NCBI GenBank assembly: GCA_017503545.1
Contig: JAFVSW010000037.1
Span: 1-63,060 of the forward strand
DNA from: Lentisphaeria bacterium
GTDB lineage: Bacteria; Verrucomicrobiota; Lentisphaeria; Victivallales; UBA1829
Length of the DNA stretch: 63,060 nt
Direction: 5' to 3'
Under the pieces are notes generated by a model, which worked only from the letters and a program-made list of their open reading frames with translations, made no database searches and was not told the DNA's origin. Positions 35,249 to 46,000 of the stretch are shown one piece after another (position 1 is the stretch's first letter; each line of letters begins with the position of its first letter). The position numbers were made by a program, and so were the translations under genes.

Positions 35249-38200
35249 ATGAAAAAGCTGTTAAGGAACACAATGCTTATGCTGCCGGTAACCATGATCG
35301 CAGCAGAAGCACAACCAACCCCAACAGAACCGACAACATTCCGTATCCCACGGATCGAAACAGCATCCACCGGTTATAAACTGGATGGGAAACTGACGGA
35401 TAAAGTGTGGGAAAAAGCCGCCATGATCCAGAAATTCGATCATGTCTCCTTTAACGGAAAAATGTCCAATAAACCGGTAAAGAGTAAAACAACAGTAAAA
35501 ATGTTTTATGATGTGGATGCCCTTTATTTCGGCTTCACATGCTATGAAGAAAATATCAAAAAAGTTGTGCCGGGTCTTCCCGCAGGACAAACAACAGACG
35601 TCCCCATCGGCAGCAGCGATGACTGTCTGGAAATGATGATCTTCCTCCCCGGATCCGACAAAACGTATTATCACATGCGGATCGTTCCCTCCGGTGCAAA
35701 AGAAGATGCGCGCAACACACTTCTCGAACCGGGAAAATTTCTGCGTGACAGTTCCTGGAATGGAAATTGGGATGTAAAAACAAAAATCGATGAAAAGGCA
35801 AAATGCTGGACTGCGGAAGTTAAGATTCCGTTCAAAATCTTTGCAAATGCAGAAGCCGGATTTTTCTCCACCACTCCCGCAAAAGGGGATAAAATCCGGA
35901 TCAATCTTGGCAGAGTCTCTTCTCCGGCTGCCGAAACGACCACCTGGCAAGTCGGACCCCGTGGATTCCACAGTCTGTTTGCAAACTGTATTTACAACGG
36001 AATGCCTTTTGGCGACATCCAATTGATCAAGCCGCAAAATCAGCGTATCATCAATGGAAAAAATCAATATACCGTAACTCTCTGCAATAAGGCATACCGA
36101 CCGGGAAATCTCCGTGTGACGGCAACCTTGGTGGAAGATGAAACCGATCCGGTAAAACGTGCCGATGCACGGCGGAAACGCCATTGGATCAAACCGATGC
36201 GCTACACCTCTCTCCTGAATCAGACTTACGCCTTGAAAGCTGGTGAGAAAAAAGATATTACGGTGGAATTCGACATCAAAGAAGGCGGCGTCAAAACAAT
36301 CAATTTCAATGTTGACTGGCTGCGGATGAAACATCATATCTGCCACAGCACTCTGGTGGATAATCTGTACGATATTGAAAGCGGAATCAAAAAGAATTCC
36401 GATAAAAACACGCTGCTGAACAACAAAATCAAAGAAGCTGCCGGGAAAGGGATCAAGACTCCGGCAAATATCACCTCTCTGATCAAGCAGACCAATGATC
36501 TTTTGAAGAAAGCACAGGACAAAACAGTTTCTCCCTTTGAAAAGACTTCCGCCTTACAGAGTGCAGAAAAGAATCTGGAAAAAATAGAGTTCTACATTTC
36601 TACGGTCATTTCACCAAGCATCTGGAATATCAAAAACGGCAGAAAAAATGCGTCTTTCGCCGTTGGGATCGCTTCCGCCGGAGAAAAAGTATTCCGGGAT
36701 CTGCCGTTCAAAGGCACATTCGGCAACAGGATTTCCATAAGCCTTGCCGCAAATGAATATGAATCCGCACAAATGGTATTCTTTTATCTTACAAAGAAAA
36801 GAAACAATATCAAAGTCTCCGTTTCCGATCTGAAAAACGAAAAAGGCGATATCATCAAAGCCGATCAATTCAAAATCCACAGAGTCGGTTTTGTCAATAT
36901 CGGGGACAGCGGTCATCACACCCACGTAGGCTATTGGCCGGATGTACTTTACCCCGAATCCAATATTCAGCCGCCGGTCAAGGGCGATCTGCAATCCGTC
37001 ATGCTGACTTTGAAAACAGACAAAGATCAGAAAGCAGGCAATTATACCGGAACAGTAACATTTGATAACGGCAAAGAAAAACAATCACTGGAACTGGCAG
37101 TCCGTGTATATCCCTTTGCGCTGCCCGATAAAAAAAGCCTCGGCATGAATATCTGGTTCCACGGGATTCGCGTCCATTGGTTCTATAACCAACTTACTTT
37201 ATCCCACAAATTATTTGATCAAATTATGTCGGTACAGGGTGCATATCACTTTGCGACAGGGCTCCGCGGCTACATAAGCAAATACATTCGTGTCAGAGAA
37301 ATTGCAAAAGGAAAATATAAATTTGACTTTTCACTTCTGGAACCGTACATGGAAATTTCCATGAAACACAATGCCAATGTATTGAATCTGGATATACTCG
37401 GTCCGGCATTATTCAAAAAATCGCCAAAGATCCTCATCGACAAAAACGGAAAATTGCAGAAATTCTCCCCGGCAGATCCGGAAGCGATGGAAGATCAATA
37501 TTTCCAGGAAGCTGTTGCATGGTACAAGGAAAAAGGATATTTGAAATATGCGGTCATTCAGATCAGCGACGAACCCTGGAGCGAGAAAGCACAGGAATAT
37601 ATCCGTAAACGGTCCGCTCATTTGCGTAAACTTGTCAGCAAGGAAGATATGCCCCGGATCATTACAGCAGGTACTGTCCGCAACCGTATGAATTTGAGTG
37701 GTGCCATCAATATCTGGTGTCCCCAGTTCCCCCAGTTCAATCCTGCCGATTATAAAAACATGAAGAAAGACGAATCCTTGTTCTTCTATCAGTGTCTTTA
37801 CAAACCGGAATTCCCCATGTACATGATCGACCGTCCGGGGATCGAACCGCGTATCACCGGCACGATTTGCTGGAAATTCAATGCAAAAGGTTTCCTGTAC
37901 TGGACCTCCGAACAATGGATTGCCGGCGGTGCTGGTGAACCGGCAAACAGAGCAAAAATGAAAAACCGCTGGGTTCATGAAGAATGGGGATTCCCCTTCC
38001 GCGATAATCCCGGTGACGGATGTTTCATTTACCCGACAAAAGATGGTGTGATCCCCTCACTCCGCGCACAATACATGCGTGACGGGGTGGAAGATTACGA
38101 ATATCTTGCCGTCCTGCAAAAAACATTGGGACAGGCACTCAAGAAAGGGAAAATGACGGCTCAGCTTCGCAGAGAAACCGATGCGATCCTGAAAGTTCCG

Positions 38201-38311
38201 GATCACATTGTAAAAGCGGTCAATGATTGGACGAAATCGGAATCTGCCCTGCAGGATTTCCGTAACAAAGTGGCAGAACAGATCATCAAATTGCAAAAAC
38301 GCCTCAAATAA
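35249..38311 (+). CDS. Secreted CBM9-like / DUF4091 (GH123-like) protein
   Basis: 1020 residues with a signal peptide (about 1-22). Residues about 30-260 form a CBM9-like carbohydrate-binding domain (LDGKLTDKVWEKA, ALYFGFTCYE). A helical linker and beta domains follow (about 270-620). The C-terminal half is DUF4091/GH123-like: KYAVIQISDEPW near 770 has the Asp-Glu pair that is catalytic in GH123 beta-N-acetylgalactosaminidases, and GDGCFIYPTKDGVIPSLRAQYMRDGVEDYEYL near 930 is the DUF4091 signature. It probably removes amino sugars from host or mucin-type glycans outside the cell (inference). A terminator follows the gene. Confidence 0.82.
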   Translation: MKKLLRNTMLMLPVTMIAAEAQPTPTEPTTFRIPRIETASTGYKLDGKLTDKVWEKAAMIQKFDHVSFNGKMSNKPVKSKTTVKMFYDVDALYFGFTCYEENIKKVVPGLPAGQTTDVPIGSSDDCLEMMIFLPGSDKTYYHMRIVPSGAKEDARNTLLEPGKFLRDSSWNGNWDVKTKIDEKAKCWTAEVKIPFKIFANAEAGFFSTTPAKGDKIRINLGRVSSPAAETTTWQVGPRGFHSLFANCIYNGMPFGDIQLIKPQNQRIINGKNQYTVTLCNKAYRPGNLRVTATLVEDETDPVKRADARRKRHWIKPMRYTSLLNQTYALKAGEKKDITVEFDIKEGGVKTINFNVDWLRMKHHICHSTLVDNLYDIESGIKKNSDKNTLLNNKIKEAAGKGIKTPANITSLIKQTNDLLKKAQDKTVSPFEKTSALQSAEKNLEKIEFYISTVISPSIWNIKNGRKNASFAVGIASAGEKVFRDLPFKGTFGNRISISLAANEYESAQMVFFYLTKKRNNIKVSVSDLKNEKGDIIKADQFKIHRVGFVNIGDSGHHTHVGYWPDVLYPESNIQPPVKGDLQSVMLTLKTDKDQKAGNYTGTVTFDNGKEKQSLELAVRVYPFALPDKKSLGMNIWFHGIRVHWFYNQLTLSHKLFDQIMSVQGAYHFATGLRGYISKYIRVREIAKGKYKFDFSLLEPYMEISMKHNANVLNLDILGPALFKKSPKILIDKNGKLQKFSPADPEAMEDQYFQEAVAWYKEKGYLKYAVIQISDEPWSEKAQEYIRKRSAHLRKLVSKEDMPRIITAGTVRNRMNLSGAINIWCPQFPQFNPADYKNMKKDESLFFYQCLYKPEFPMYMIDRPGIEPRITGTICWKFNAKGFLYWTSEQWIAGGAGEPANRAKMKNRWVHEEWGFPFRDNPGDGCFIYPTKDGVIPSLRAQYMRDGVEDYEYLAVLQKTLGQALKKGKMTAQLRRETDAILKVPDHIVKAVNDWTKSESALQDFRNKVAEQIIKLQKRLK

Positions 38312-38336
38312 ATGATTCGAGACTGTTAAATCGTCG

Positions 38337-38382
38337 ATCCGGTAAAATGTCAACACAACACAGCATTTTACCGGATTTTTTT
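38337..38382 (+). terminator. Terminator after the CBM9/DUF4091 gene
   Basis: ATCCGGTAAAATG (38337-38349) pairs with CATTTTACCGGAT (38364-38376), a 13-bp perfect stem with a 14-nt loop, followed by T residues to 38382. Confidence 0.9.
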
Positions 38383-38403
38383 GCGGTATTCCGGCATTTG
38401 ACC

Positions 38404-38448
38404 TTGCTTTTCGGTCAAGAGATGATATAGTATTGCAATCGAACAATA
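38404..38448 (+). promoter_or_regulatory. Promoter with TATTG-N8-CAATA operator
   Basis: TTGCTT (38404-38409), a 16-nt spacer and TATAGT (38426-38431) run into the inverted repeat TATTG (38431-38435)-N8-CAATA (38444-38448). The same TATTG-N8-CAATA arrangement lies in the promoter of the GntR/LacI regulator at 47205-48302, so that protein is a candidate regulator of this unit. Confidence 0.6.
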
Positions 38449-38473
38449 AACCAACATAAAAACAGGTTATGAA

Positions 38474-39124
38474 ATGAACAACAAAAATCGCAAGTTCACA
38501 CTCATCGAATTGCTGGTTGTTATTGCAATTATCGCCATCATCGCGGCTATGCTGCTCCCCGCATTGGGCAAGGTCAAGGAAACTTCTAAAACCGCTTCCT
38601 GTCTCTCCAATCTCAAACAGAGTATGACGTATATCGGGATGTATACTGATTCGTATAACAATATGCTGTATACTGACAGTACCTGGGCGGGTGCAATCAC
38701 CAAAGCCGGGCTTGCCAAACAAGATCAATATCAAGCCATGCGCTGCCCGGGACTTCCTGTACCCCAGGCACATATCAACAGTCCGTACTATACATTCGGG
38801 ATCCGCATGGTTTCCGGCACCTCAAAAACCCTTCACCATCTGGTCAAAATCAAACAGCCAGGCAAATACATTCTGCTTGCAGACTCCATCAACAGCAATC
38901 CGGATAAAATGAATCAGACCAACATTATCTGCGGCAGATTGCTTTATGACAACGGTTCGCACTCCGATATTTTCGGTGCTTATGCGCAAAAAATCCATTT
39001 CCGGCATAATCTCCGGGCAAATATCAGTTTTGCGGATGGACATGCCAGCGCACATCAACCAAAAGATTCTGACATCAAACTCCGTATACAATGTCCAAAA
39101 CCCTATCCTACAACACTTTATTGA
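38474..39124 (+). CDS. Prepilin-like protein 3 (H-X9-DG type)
   Basis: 216 residues. The leader MNNKNRK precedes [20 protein letters not shown] (Lys instead of Gly before Phe). The C-terminal [13 protein letters not shown] is a perfect H-X9-DG box. It is a close tandem paralogue of the next gene: long identical runs occur in the helix, in [16 protein letters not shown], in [10 protein letters not shown] and in the last 15 residues. It is separated from that gene by 147 nt holding a second promoter. An AGGT site lies before the ATG. Unlike the other four, it is not directly followed by a secreted enzyme gene. Confidence 0.88.
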   Translation: MNNKNRKFTLIELLVVIAIIAIIAAMLLPALGKVKETSKTASCLSNLKQSMTYIGMYTDSYNNMLYTDSTWAGAITKAGLAKQDQYQAMRCPGLPVPQAHINSPYYTFGIRMVSGTSKTLHHLVKIKQPGKYILLADSINSNPDKMNQTNIICGRLLYDNGSHSDIFGAYAQKIHFRHNLRANISFADGHASAHQPKDSDIKLRIQCPKPYPTTLY

Positions 39125-39190
39125 TATTTTTTGAGGTGATTCAGGACAATAAAAACAGTTTGAAAGAAATGATTTTTTTACGGTATTCAG

Positions 39191-39218
39191 TTGCTTTTTC
39201 CGGATGTACGTGTATACT
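39191..39218 (+). promoter_or_regulatory. Promoter of prepilin-like gene 4
   Basis: TTGCTT (39191-39196), a 16-nt spacer and TATACT (39213-39218). ATACT-N6-AGTAT overlaps the -10 box, and TGTTCAATATTAACA lies about 25 nt downstream, a possible variant of the TGTTG/CAACA operator. Confidence 0.5.
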
Positions 39219-39271
39219 AACAAAAGTATGACATTTTATGTTCAATATTAACATTTTAAAGAGGATTGAGT

Positions 39272-39964
39272 ATGAACACAGCGACACACCATGCGCAACA
39301 GGGAACTGCCATTTATCAAAAACAATGCAAAACATTCACATTGATTGAACTTCTGGTTGTTATTGCCATCATTGCCATTCTGGCGGCTATGTTATTGCCG
39401 GCATTGGGCAAAGTCAAAGAAACATCAAAGTCTTCCAGCTGTCTCTCCAACCTGAAGCAGAGTATGACATATATCGGCATGTATGTTGATTCCTATAACA
39501 ATACAATTTGGTGCAATAATACCTGGGGCAGTTCCCTCACAAAAGCAGGGTTGACCACAAATGCACAATACCAAGTCATGCGCTGCCCTTCCCTCCCCGT
39601 TAAAAAATCGGATATAAACAGTTCCTATTACACTTATGGGATGCGGATGATTTCCGGAAATTCAACAATCGTTCACCATCTGGTCAAAATCAAGCAACCC
39701 GGCAGATATGTATTGCTTGCAGACTCCATCAACGGAGAAGCCAACAAATTGGTACAGTGCGATATGCTTTGCGGCAGAAAACTCTACGACGACGGAACGT
39801 ATTCTGACATCAATGGTGCTTACAAATATAAAATCCATTTCCGGCACAATTTCAAAGCCAATATCGGTTTTGCTGACGGCCATGCAGGCGCACACCGTCC
39901 CAAAGATCCGGAAATCAAACTCCATGTACAATGTCCCAAACCTTACCCTATGACACTTTATTAA
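39272..39964 (+). CDS. Prepilin-like protein 4 (H-X9-DG type)
   Basis: 230 residues. An unusually long leader of about 21 residues ([10 protein letters not shown]...QCKT) precedes [20 protein letters not shown]; Thr replaces Gly before the Phe. It ends [13 protein letters not shown] (H-X9-DG) and PKPYPMTLY. Tandem paralogue of the preceding gene. ATG 39272 follows GAGG with 7-nt spacing. It lies 21 nt before the second DUF4838 gene, so the two are one transcript. Confidence 0.88.
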   Translation: MNTATHHAQQGTAIYQKQCKTFTLIELLVVIAIIAILAAMLLPALGKVKETSKSSSCLSNLKQSMTYIGMYVDSYNNTIWCNNTWGSSLTKAGLTTNAQYQVMRCPSLPVKKSDINSSYYTYGMRMISGNSTIVHHLVKIKQPGRYVLLADSINGEANKLVQCDMLCGRKLYDDGTYSDINGAYKYKIHFRHNFKANIGFADGHAGAHRPKDPEIKLHVQCPKPYPMTLY

Positions 39965-39985
39965 TCATCAACCAGGATACCTGTT

Positions 39986-42343
39986 ATGTTGTTACCCACT
40001 ATCAAAAAACAAGCAGCATTTCTGACCGCCATGCTGCTGGCATCAACCACTCTCTCAGCCACACAGATCGTCATTCCGGATGAACCGGGGAAATTGGTAT
40101 TTCCTCCGGGAGAAACCTACGAATATCCCGCCGGATTTCTCATGTTTTATATACAGAAATCCACCGGCTTGCGCCTGCCGATCGTCAAAGAATCAAAAAT
40201 GGACCCGAAGCAGAGTCATATTTTTGTCGGTAACACAAAAATGGCAAAAAAGTTTGCATTCAAATGCAAGCCGGAAGAATTGATCATTCACCCCGTCGGC
40301 AAAGACTTGATCCTTTGCGGAGAAATCACAAAGGAAGGAATCGACCGCGGTACGCTTTTTGCTGTATATGAATATTTGGAACGGCAATACGATATCCGCT
40401 GGTTTTACCCTTCCCATAAAGATTGGAAAGGGTTTGGCAGCGGAACTTTCATCCCGAAAAAGAAAGGTATCAGCTATCCGAAAACAACGATCCGCACCGC
40501 ACCCCGTTTCCAACAGCGTGAAGGCGGTGTGATGTATATGAATTATTACGGTATTGAAATCGAGAAACAATGGCACCCCGTCTTGCGTTTCGGAACCTCG
40601 CTTGCGCATGACAACGCAAATCACACCCAGATCAACTGGGTAGACCTGTATGCCGATTCTCACCCCGAATATTTTGCAAAAAGAAGCGATGGCAAACCGG
40701 CGATCAATCGCCGTTACAAAGCCCGTACTTATATCTGTCTCAGCAGCGAGGCAACACTCCAGCGGATGAAAGATAATCTGAAAGACTTGGATGCAGGGAA
40801 AAATCCCGGTCCGGCATGGGGTCCGCGCAAACCGACTGCCAATGCTGTATTTTTTGCCTGCAATGACGGTATGACGCCCCATAACATGTGCAAATGCCCC
40901 AAGTGTTCTGCCATGTTGAATACAAAAACATATTACGAAGAACAGGGGTCGGAATTGTTCTTCAAATTTGCCTCTCAATATGCTGAATTTGTCAAAAAAC
41001 ATTCTCCGCAGCGACGCTTTGCCGTACTGGCATACAGTCATTACCTTGCACCTCCGGAAAAATGCAAAATTCCGGATAATATGGATGTGACTTATGTCGG
41101 CCCGCGAATCCATTATGCCAACGACCCGGCAATGTATGAACGCCACAAAAAATATTTGAAACGCTGGGGCGAATTATTGAACAATGACCGCTCCCGTCTG
41201 AATATCTGGTGGAATATTGTCAACCCGACACAGTATCTTTCCGCCTGTCCCTTCATGTATCCGAACACGGTCAAAAAATTCATGAAAGAATTTGAAGGTC
41301 AGGTCTGCGGTTTCTTTATCAACGGCTTCAGCCCCTATCTGCGCCGCACCGGAGCAGTCCGGATTTATGGCACAATCATGTCCCTCCCGATGGTATGGAT
41401 CCAGAGCCGTCTGATGTGGAATCCGGATGCCGATGTGCAGGAATTGTTGAAAGAATACTGCAAATATTCTTACGGAAATGCCGCCGGTACAATGCTTGAA
41501 TTTTATAATTTGATCATTTCCCGTTGGGAAGGAATGTACCAGCAGAATCCTGCATTGGGTGAAATGGATTACATCCACCGGATCCGCTATCCCAAAAATA
41601 TCGTTGCAGAATTGAAAGCCTTGTTGGAAAAAGCTATGGCTGAAACAAAAAGTGACAAATATATTTACAACCGGATCCGCTACCTCAACAAATATGTTTA
41701 TTCCCGTTTCTTCACAGAATCAGAAAATTATCATAAGGGTGATGGTATTATGAAAACATACGAATGTGTTCCCGCCAATGTCCCGCCGGTCATCGATGGC
41801 AAAGGGTCCGATCCGGTCTGGCAGGATGCCCAGGGAATCAACCTGGTCAAATTCATGCGCGGCGAACAATCTCCCCGTCCGACCACGGTCCGCATGGTGC
41901 ATCATAACAAAAAATTATATTTCCTTGCAAAATTGGATAAAGCGATTGCAAAAACGGAATTGCGTGTTCACATTGCGGTCAAGGCAGATTCTCTGAAAGG
42001 ACGTTTTGCGCCCAATATCAACCGGGACTGGAAGAGTTTTCTGGAATTGCGGATCGCCCGGGACGGAAAATGCAAACGGTACGGAAGATTCCCCGCATAT
42101 CAGGTCAAAGTTAGCGAAACAGATAATACGCTTATGATTGAAGGCGAAATCGATACAAGTAAATTTCTGAATTCAATCGGCGTGCCGTCTCTGCGTATGC
42201 AGTTCCTCCGCTATGAAGATATGTGGAATGATTATGATCTGTGGTGTCCCACCATGTCCAGTATTTCCGATTATCCCACATGGCGTTTCGGTCTGATTCA
42301 GCTTCTGCCGGCTGTCAAAGTAATCAAGAACGGTTTGGAATAA
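39986..42343 (+). CDS. Secreted DUF4838 protein with CBM9-like C-terminus
   Basis: 785 residues with an N-terminal signal peptide ending near LLASTTLSA (about 25). The N-terminal GH67-N-like domain (about 28-150) includes LFAVYEYLERQYDIRWFYP. The DUF4838 core (about 155-590) has a cysteine element CKCPKC near 305. A CBM9-like domain (about 610-780; PPVIDGKGSDPVWQDA) ends the protein. It shares the first two domains with the 985-residue protein at 30738 but lacks its last jelly roll. Exported; activity not established. It is flanked by a prepilin-like gene and a YgjV-like gene. Confidence 0.82.
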   Translation: MLLPTIKKQAAFLTAMLLASTTLSATQIVIPDEPGKLVFPPGETYEYPAGFLMFYIQKSTGLRLPIVKESKMDPKQSHIFVGNTKMAKKFAFKCKPEELIIHPVGKDLILCGEITKEGIDRGTLFAVYEYLERQYDIRWFYPSHKDWKGFGSGTFIPKKKGISYPKTTIRTAPRFQQREGGVMYMNYYGIEIEKQWHPVLRFGTSLAHDNANHTQINWVDLYADSHPEYFAKRSDGKPAINRRYKARTYICLSSEATLQRMKDNLKDLDAGKNPGPAWGPRKPTANAVFFACNDGMTPHNMCKCPKCSAMLNTKTYYEEQGSELFFKFASQYAEFVKKHSPQRRFAVLAYSHYLAPPEKCKIPDNMDVTYVGPRIHYANDPAMYERHKKYLKRWGELLNNDRSRLNIWWNIVNPTQYLSACPFMYPNTVKKFMKEFEGQVCGFFINGFSPYLRRTGAVRIYGTIMSLPMVWIQSRLMWNPDADVQELLKEYCKYSYGNAAGTMLEFYNLIISRWEGMYQQNPALGEMDYIHRIRYPKNIVAELKALLEKAMAETKSDKYIYNRIRYLNKYVYSRFFTESENYHKGDGIMKTYECVPANVPPVIDGKGSDPVWQDAQGINLVKFMRGEQSPRPTTVRMVHHNKKLYFLAKLDKAIAKTELRVHIAVKADSLKGRFAPNINRDWKSFLELRIARDGKCKRYGRFPAYQVKVSETDNTLMIEGEIDTSKFLNSIGVPSLRMQFLRYEDMWNDYDLWCPTMSSISDYPTWRFGLIQLLPAVKVIKNGLE

Positions 42344-42352
42344 AAAAGAACC

Positions 42353-42898
42353 ATGGAACTTAATTACACGGTTATTATCGGGCAGATTTTCGGCATTGCT
42401 GGGATGCTTATGACTATTTTTTCCATGCAATGCCGGAGTAATCAGAATTTTTTCCGCTGTCAAACTGCCGGCGGGGTTTTATTCATGATCAGTTTTATGC
42501 TGTTGGGAGCATGGAGCGGTGCAATCATGAATGTATTCGGCATACTCCGTCCGGAATTGTTCCGCAGAGAAAAGATCGCGGCATCCAAATGGACATTGCC
42601 CGGACTGCTTATTTTTCTGTTGATGCTCAGTCTGCTGCTGATATTTGTATGGAAAGAAAATCCCTTTCTGGTCCTGTTGGTCTTTGTTGCCCAGGGTGCC
42701 GGAACTTGTGCCATGGCAACACAAAATGGAAAACTGATCCGTCTGGGACAGCTTTACGTTGTATCTCCATTATGGCTGACCTACAACATATTAGTGCCGA
42801 TTCCCAGTATTGGCGGTATCATTACGGAAACATTCAACATTATATCCGTTTTGGTCGCCTTATTCCGGTACCGCAAGACGGGCTTCACAAAAAAATAA
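42353..42898 (+). CDS. YgjV-like inner membrane protein
   Basis: 181 residues with about five to six hydrophobic spans and almost no hydrophilic domain. It matches the pattern of the YgjV family (QCRSNQNFFRCQTAGGVLFM, LLLGAWSGAIMNVFGILRP), small membrane proteins of unknown function. It starts 9 nt after the DUF4838 gene, so it is probably translated from the same message. The intact copy here and the truncated copy at 33707 occupy the same position in their units, which suggests a functional link with the secreted protein, such as transport of its product (inference). Confidence 0.78.
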   Translation: MELNYTVIIGQIFGIAGMLMTIFSMQCRSNQNFFRCQTAGGVLFMISFMLLGAWSGAIMNVFGILRPELFRREKIAASKWTLPGLLIFLLMLSLLLIFVWKENPFLVLLVFVAQGAGTCAMATQNGKLIRLGQLYVVSPLWLTYNILVPIPSIGGIITETFNIISVLVALFRYRKTGFTKK

Positions 42899-42934
42899 AA
42901 ACATAAAAGCCTTTGCACCGTTATCACACAAAAA

Positions 42935-42978
42935 ACTGGAACTGTTTTTACTGATAAATCAATAAAAGCAGTTCCAGT
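42935..42978. terminator. Stem-loop between convergent genes
   Basis: ACTGGAACTG (42935-42944) pairs with CAGTTCCAGT (42969-42978), extended by TTTT/AAAA on the loop side. It lies between the end of the YgjV-like gene and the end of the convergent GH-like gene and could terminate both, although the flanking T-runs are short. Confidence 0.6.
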
Positions 42979-43017
42979 ATGATTTTATATGCAGCGATAT
43001 TGGCTTATCACGACGTT

Positions 43018-46000
43018 TCAGCGGACAATTTCGTAACTGCAGCTCCAACTGATTTGTTTACCGGGCTGAAGAGTCAACACATCTGAAATCGGTTCCACCG
43101 TATATCCGGTAACGGTATTCGCCCAGGAATAGAACCCTGCGGTTTTGGAATCCGGAACAATTTTGACCGTTTCCATCATTTCCTTTCCGGCTTTGACTGT
43201 GATCGGCCCCGGCTTGATAATTTCAATCGGGATCCGTTTGTAAAGCAGATGTTTGCGTAATTCGGGGGCAGCATCTTTGTTTTTCAACAGCATACGATCA
43301 CTTTTCGGTGAACCGGGGATGAACGATTTTGAACCGCAAATGATTTGAGTTACTCCAGGAAGATGTGCTTTTTCAGCATAATTTCCGCCGATTCTCGGAT
43401 AATTATTGACCTTGAAAGAGAAGTTCATCGTTTTTTTGGAAGGATTGTAAAACGTAAATGTCAATACAATCTTTTTGCCTGCGTTTTGCAGTGAAATCTT
43501 TTTACTGACTTTCAAACCGGTCAATGGATTCTTCACCGCAGATGCATTGGCATAATCCGGAACCGTATAATCAAACAACACTTCCGGTCCAGTTTTGGTT
43601 TTGCGTATGGCTTGCAATTCAAACGGATACGGTCCCGGCAGCTGTTCCGGGGCATTCAGCTGAAATCTGCCGAAAAATCCGCGTCCCTGATGATACAGCA
43701 AATCATTCCCAACTTTTCCATCCGGTTCCCAGGAAACGATTTCACCGCCATCAAGTGCCTCAATACCGATTCTGCCTTTTCCCTGGTGTTCAAGATAGAC
43801 CACGGCATTGTCTTTTTCCGGAAGAACGCCCCACATTGCCGAAGAATCTTTTTCTTTGAACGGGCGGAACGATGTTCCGGAAGAAGCATGTAACTTATTC
43901 TGTTTCAACTTTCCGGCAAAATATTTCTGCTCCACAGGCCGCATTGTGCCGGGGACATTTTCCGCTTTTTTGCGGATACGGAATACCGCAGTTCCGTTCG
44001 GTGCAATTTCTGCAAGAAATCCTTTGCGGATCCGGTCAGAAGAAAGATTTTTTCCATTTTCAGTCAACCGGATCTGTTTGACCAATTCTTCCACGCCGGA
44101 ACATTTTCCGGAAAAGCCGGGAATTGCCAACTCAAGAATCGCAGAAGTACGATCGGAAAAATTAAAGACTGTCAGCAAATCGGCATCCGCAGACTGATGA
44201 TGCAAAACACGGATTTTACGGTCGATCGGGGGAATGGTCAACGTAATCTTTTTCCCATTTTCACTGCTGGTTTCAATCTCCAGAACATTGCGGCATTTTG
44301 CCCGGAAAGTACCGGAGTCGCGGTACGGCAATGCATAGATTTTTTCCGTTTCTGCAACGACACGATAACTTTCTTTAATAGATTCCAGATAACGGCCGTC
44401 AAACACATCATTCGGCCAGAAACCAATCCCGTAACCACCGAGAGATGCAACGATCAGGATGTTCTGCATTACAGTCGCCGGATTATAACGGGAATAATAC
44501 ATTTCCGCATTTTCCGAGGGGTCAATAAAAGGGAAACATGGCTTTTTCAATTCCGCAATGTTGAGTTTCATTACATTGTAAAACTGTTCCCCGGTGTAAT
44601 AAGGCATATCCTGGTGGATATCAACATCGGGATCCGAGGCTTGCACATCCACGCCGCACCATTCCGCAACACGCTGTTTTCCAGGCTGCAAGGGATCGCT
44701 GATGAGCCAGAACTGAACGCCCGGCAGGTGTTTTTTGATTGCTTTGGAAAGACGTTCCAAAATCTTCCGGTGTTCTTCAATGCGGAACTTGAGCCATTTT
44801 TCGCGATGTTTCACCAGAATGACATCGGTAGAAGGTACCGTTTTAAGTTTCGCAAAAGCTGCAAATCGTTTCCGGCTTTCCGGACTGAAACAATGGGTAT
44901 AGGCTCCCGGTTCGTAATCAACAGCAATGGCTTTGATATTCGGATTTTTCCGGACAGTTACTGCATATTCTTTGAACAGAGTTTCCCAAATCAGATTTTC
45001 CGGGTCCTCAATAAGATACCACGGACTGACCGAAATGGGGATCTTACTGCCATCCGCACGGACCACTTTAGGGAATTTACCCGGAAAACGGTTTTTCGCC
45101 ACCGCATTGTAAAGCGATGTGATCCACGGCATACTGGCGGAAGCCGGCAGATGAAACGAATAATGATAACGGGAATAGATCTTTTTCTGCTCCGTTTCCG
45201 GATAAGCATTTATATAATAAGGATTGGAGATCCACGGGCGTTTCTGCAGAGAATTCCAAAAGTCAAGATACGCATCGGACACTCCAGCCGGAGTGATCAT
45301 ATGCCATAATCTTGCAAGGCAAAGCTGGAACCGTTCACACGGACGGGCTGGCATTTGCAATGACGGCAACACATTCAATACAAAAAACTGTTCTTTCGTT
45401 TCATTGGTACGACTGCGCAATTTCCAATAGACTTTTCCAGCGATACGAGGTTGCCCCGTCGCGCGAAAATAGATCCGGTTATAATTTTCCCATGCAAAAT
45501 TCTTACCGAGTTTTTCCGTAAATCCGGGGGCAAAGGTCAATGTGTAACGCACATAATTTTTGCCATCCCGTTTGATCGCTTTTTTATTGTAAGTATCTTT
45601 TTCAAAAACCGTTTTTTTGGCAGCATTGCTGACCGGTAATAATGCTCCGGATCCAAGATATTCCACACCTTCCGGTACATCCAATATCATTTGGAGATGA
45701 TTGCCGGGCATCCATTTCCGGTCCAGTTTTGCACGCAACAAAAGAGCATTGGGGAAATTACTGTTCAGATACCAATTCCGGTTCTGAAAATCTACCGGAT
45801 AAAGAAATGCTTGCGGGGCTGTCTGTTCGACCTTTTTTTTCTTTTCAATACGTACTTTGTCATACCAGACTGTCCCTGTAACAGCACGCAGAGAAAAGAC
45901 CAGGGCAACAGAGGAACTTCTCAACTTTTTCGTTCTGAAATTGTGTTCCACCCGTTTCCAATTGAAAGTCCCGGTCGCATGATGATACAGCTTATCACCC

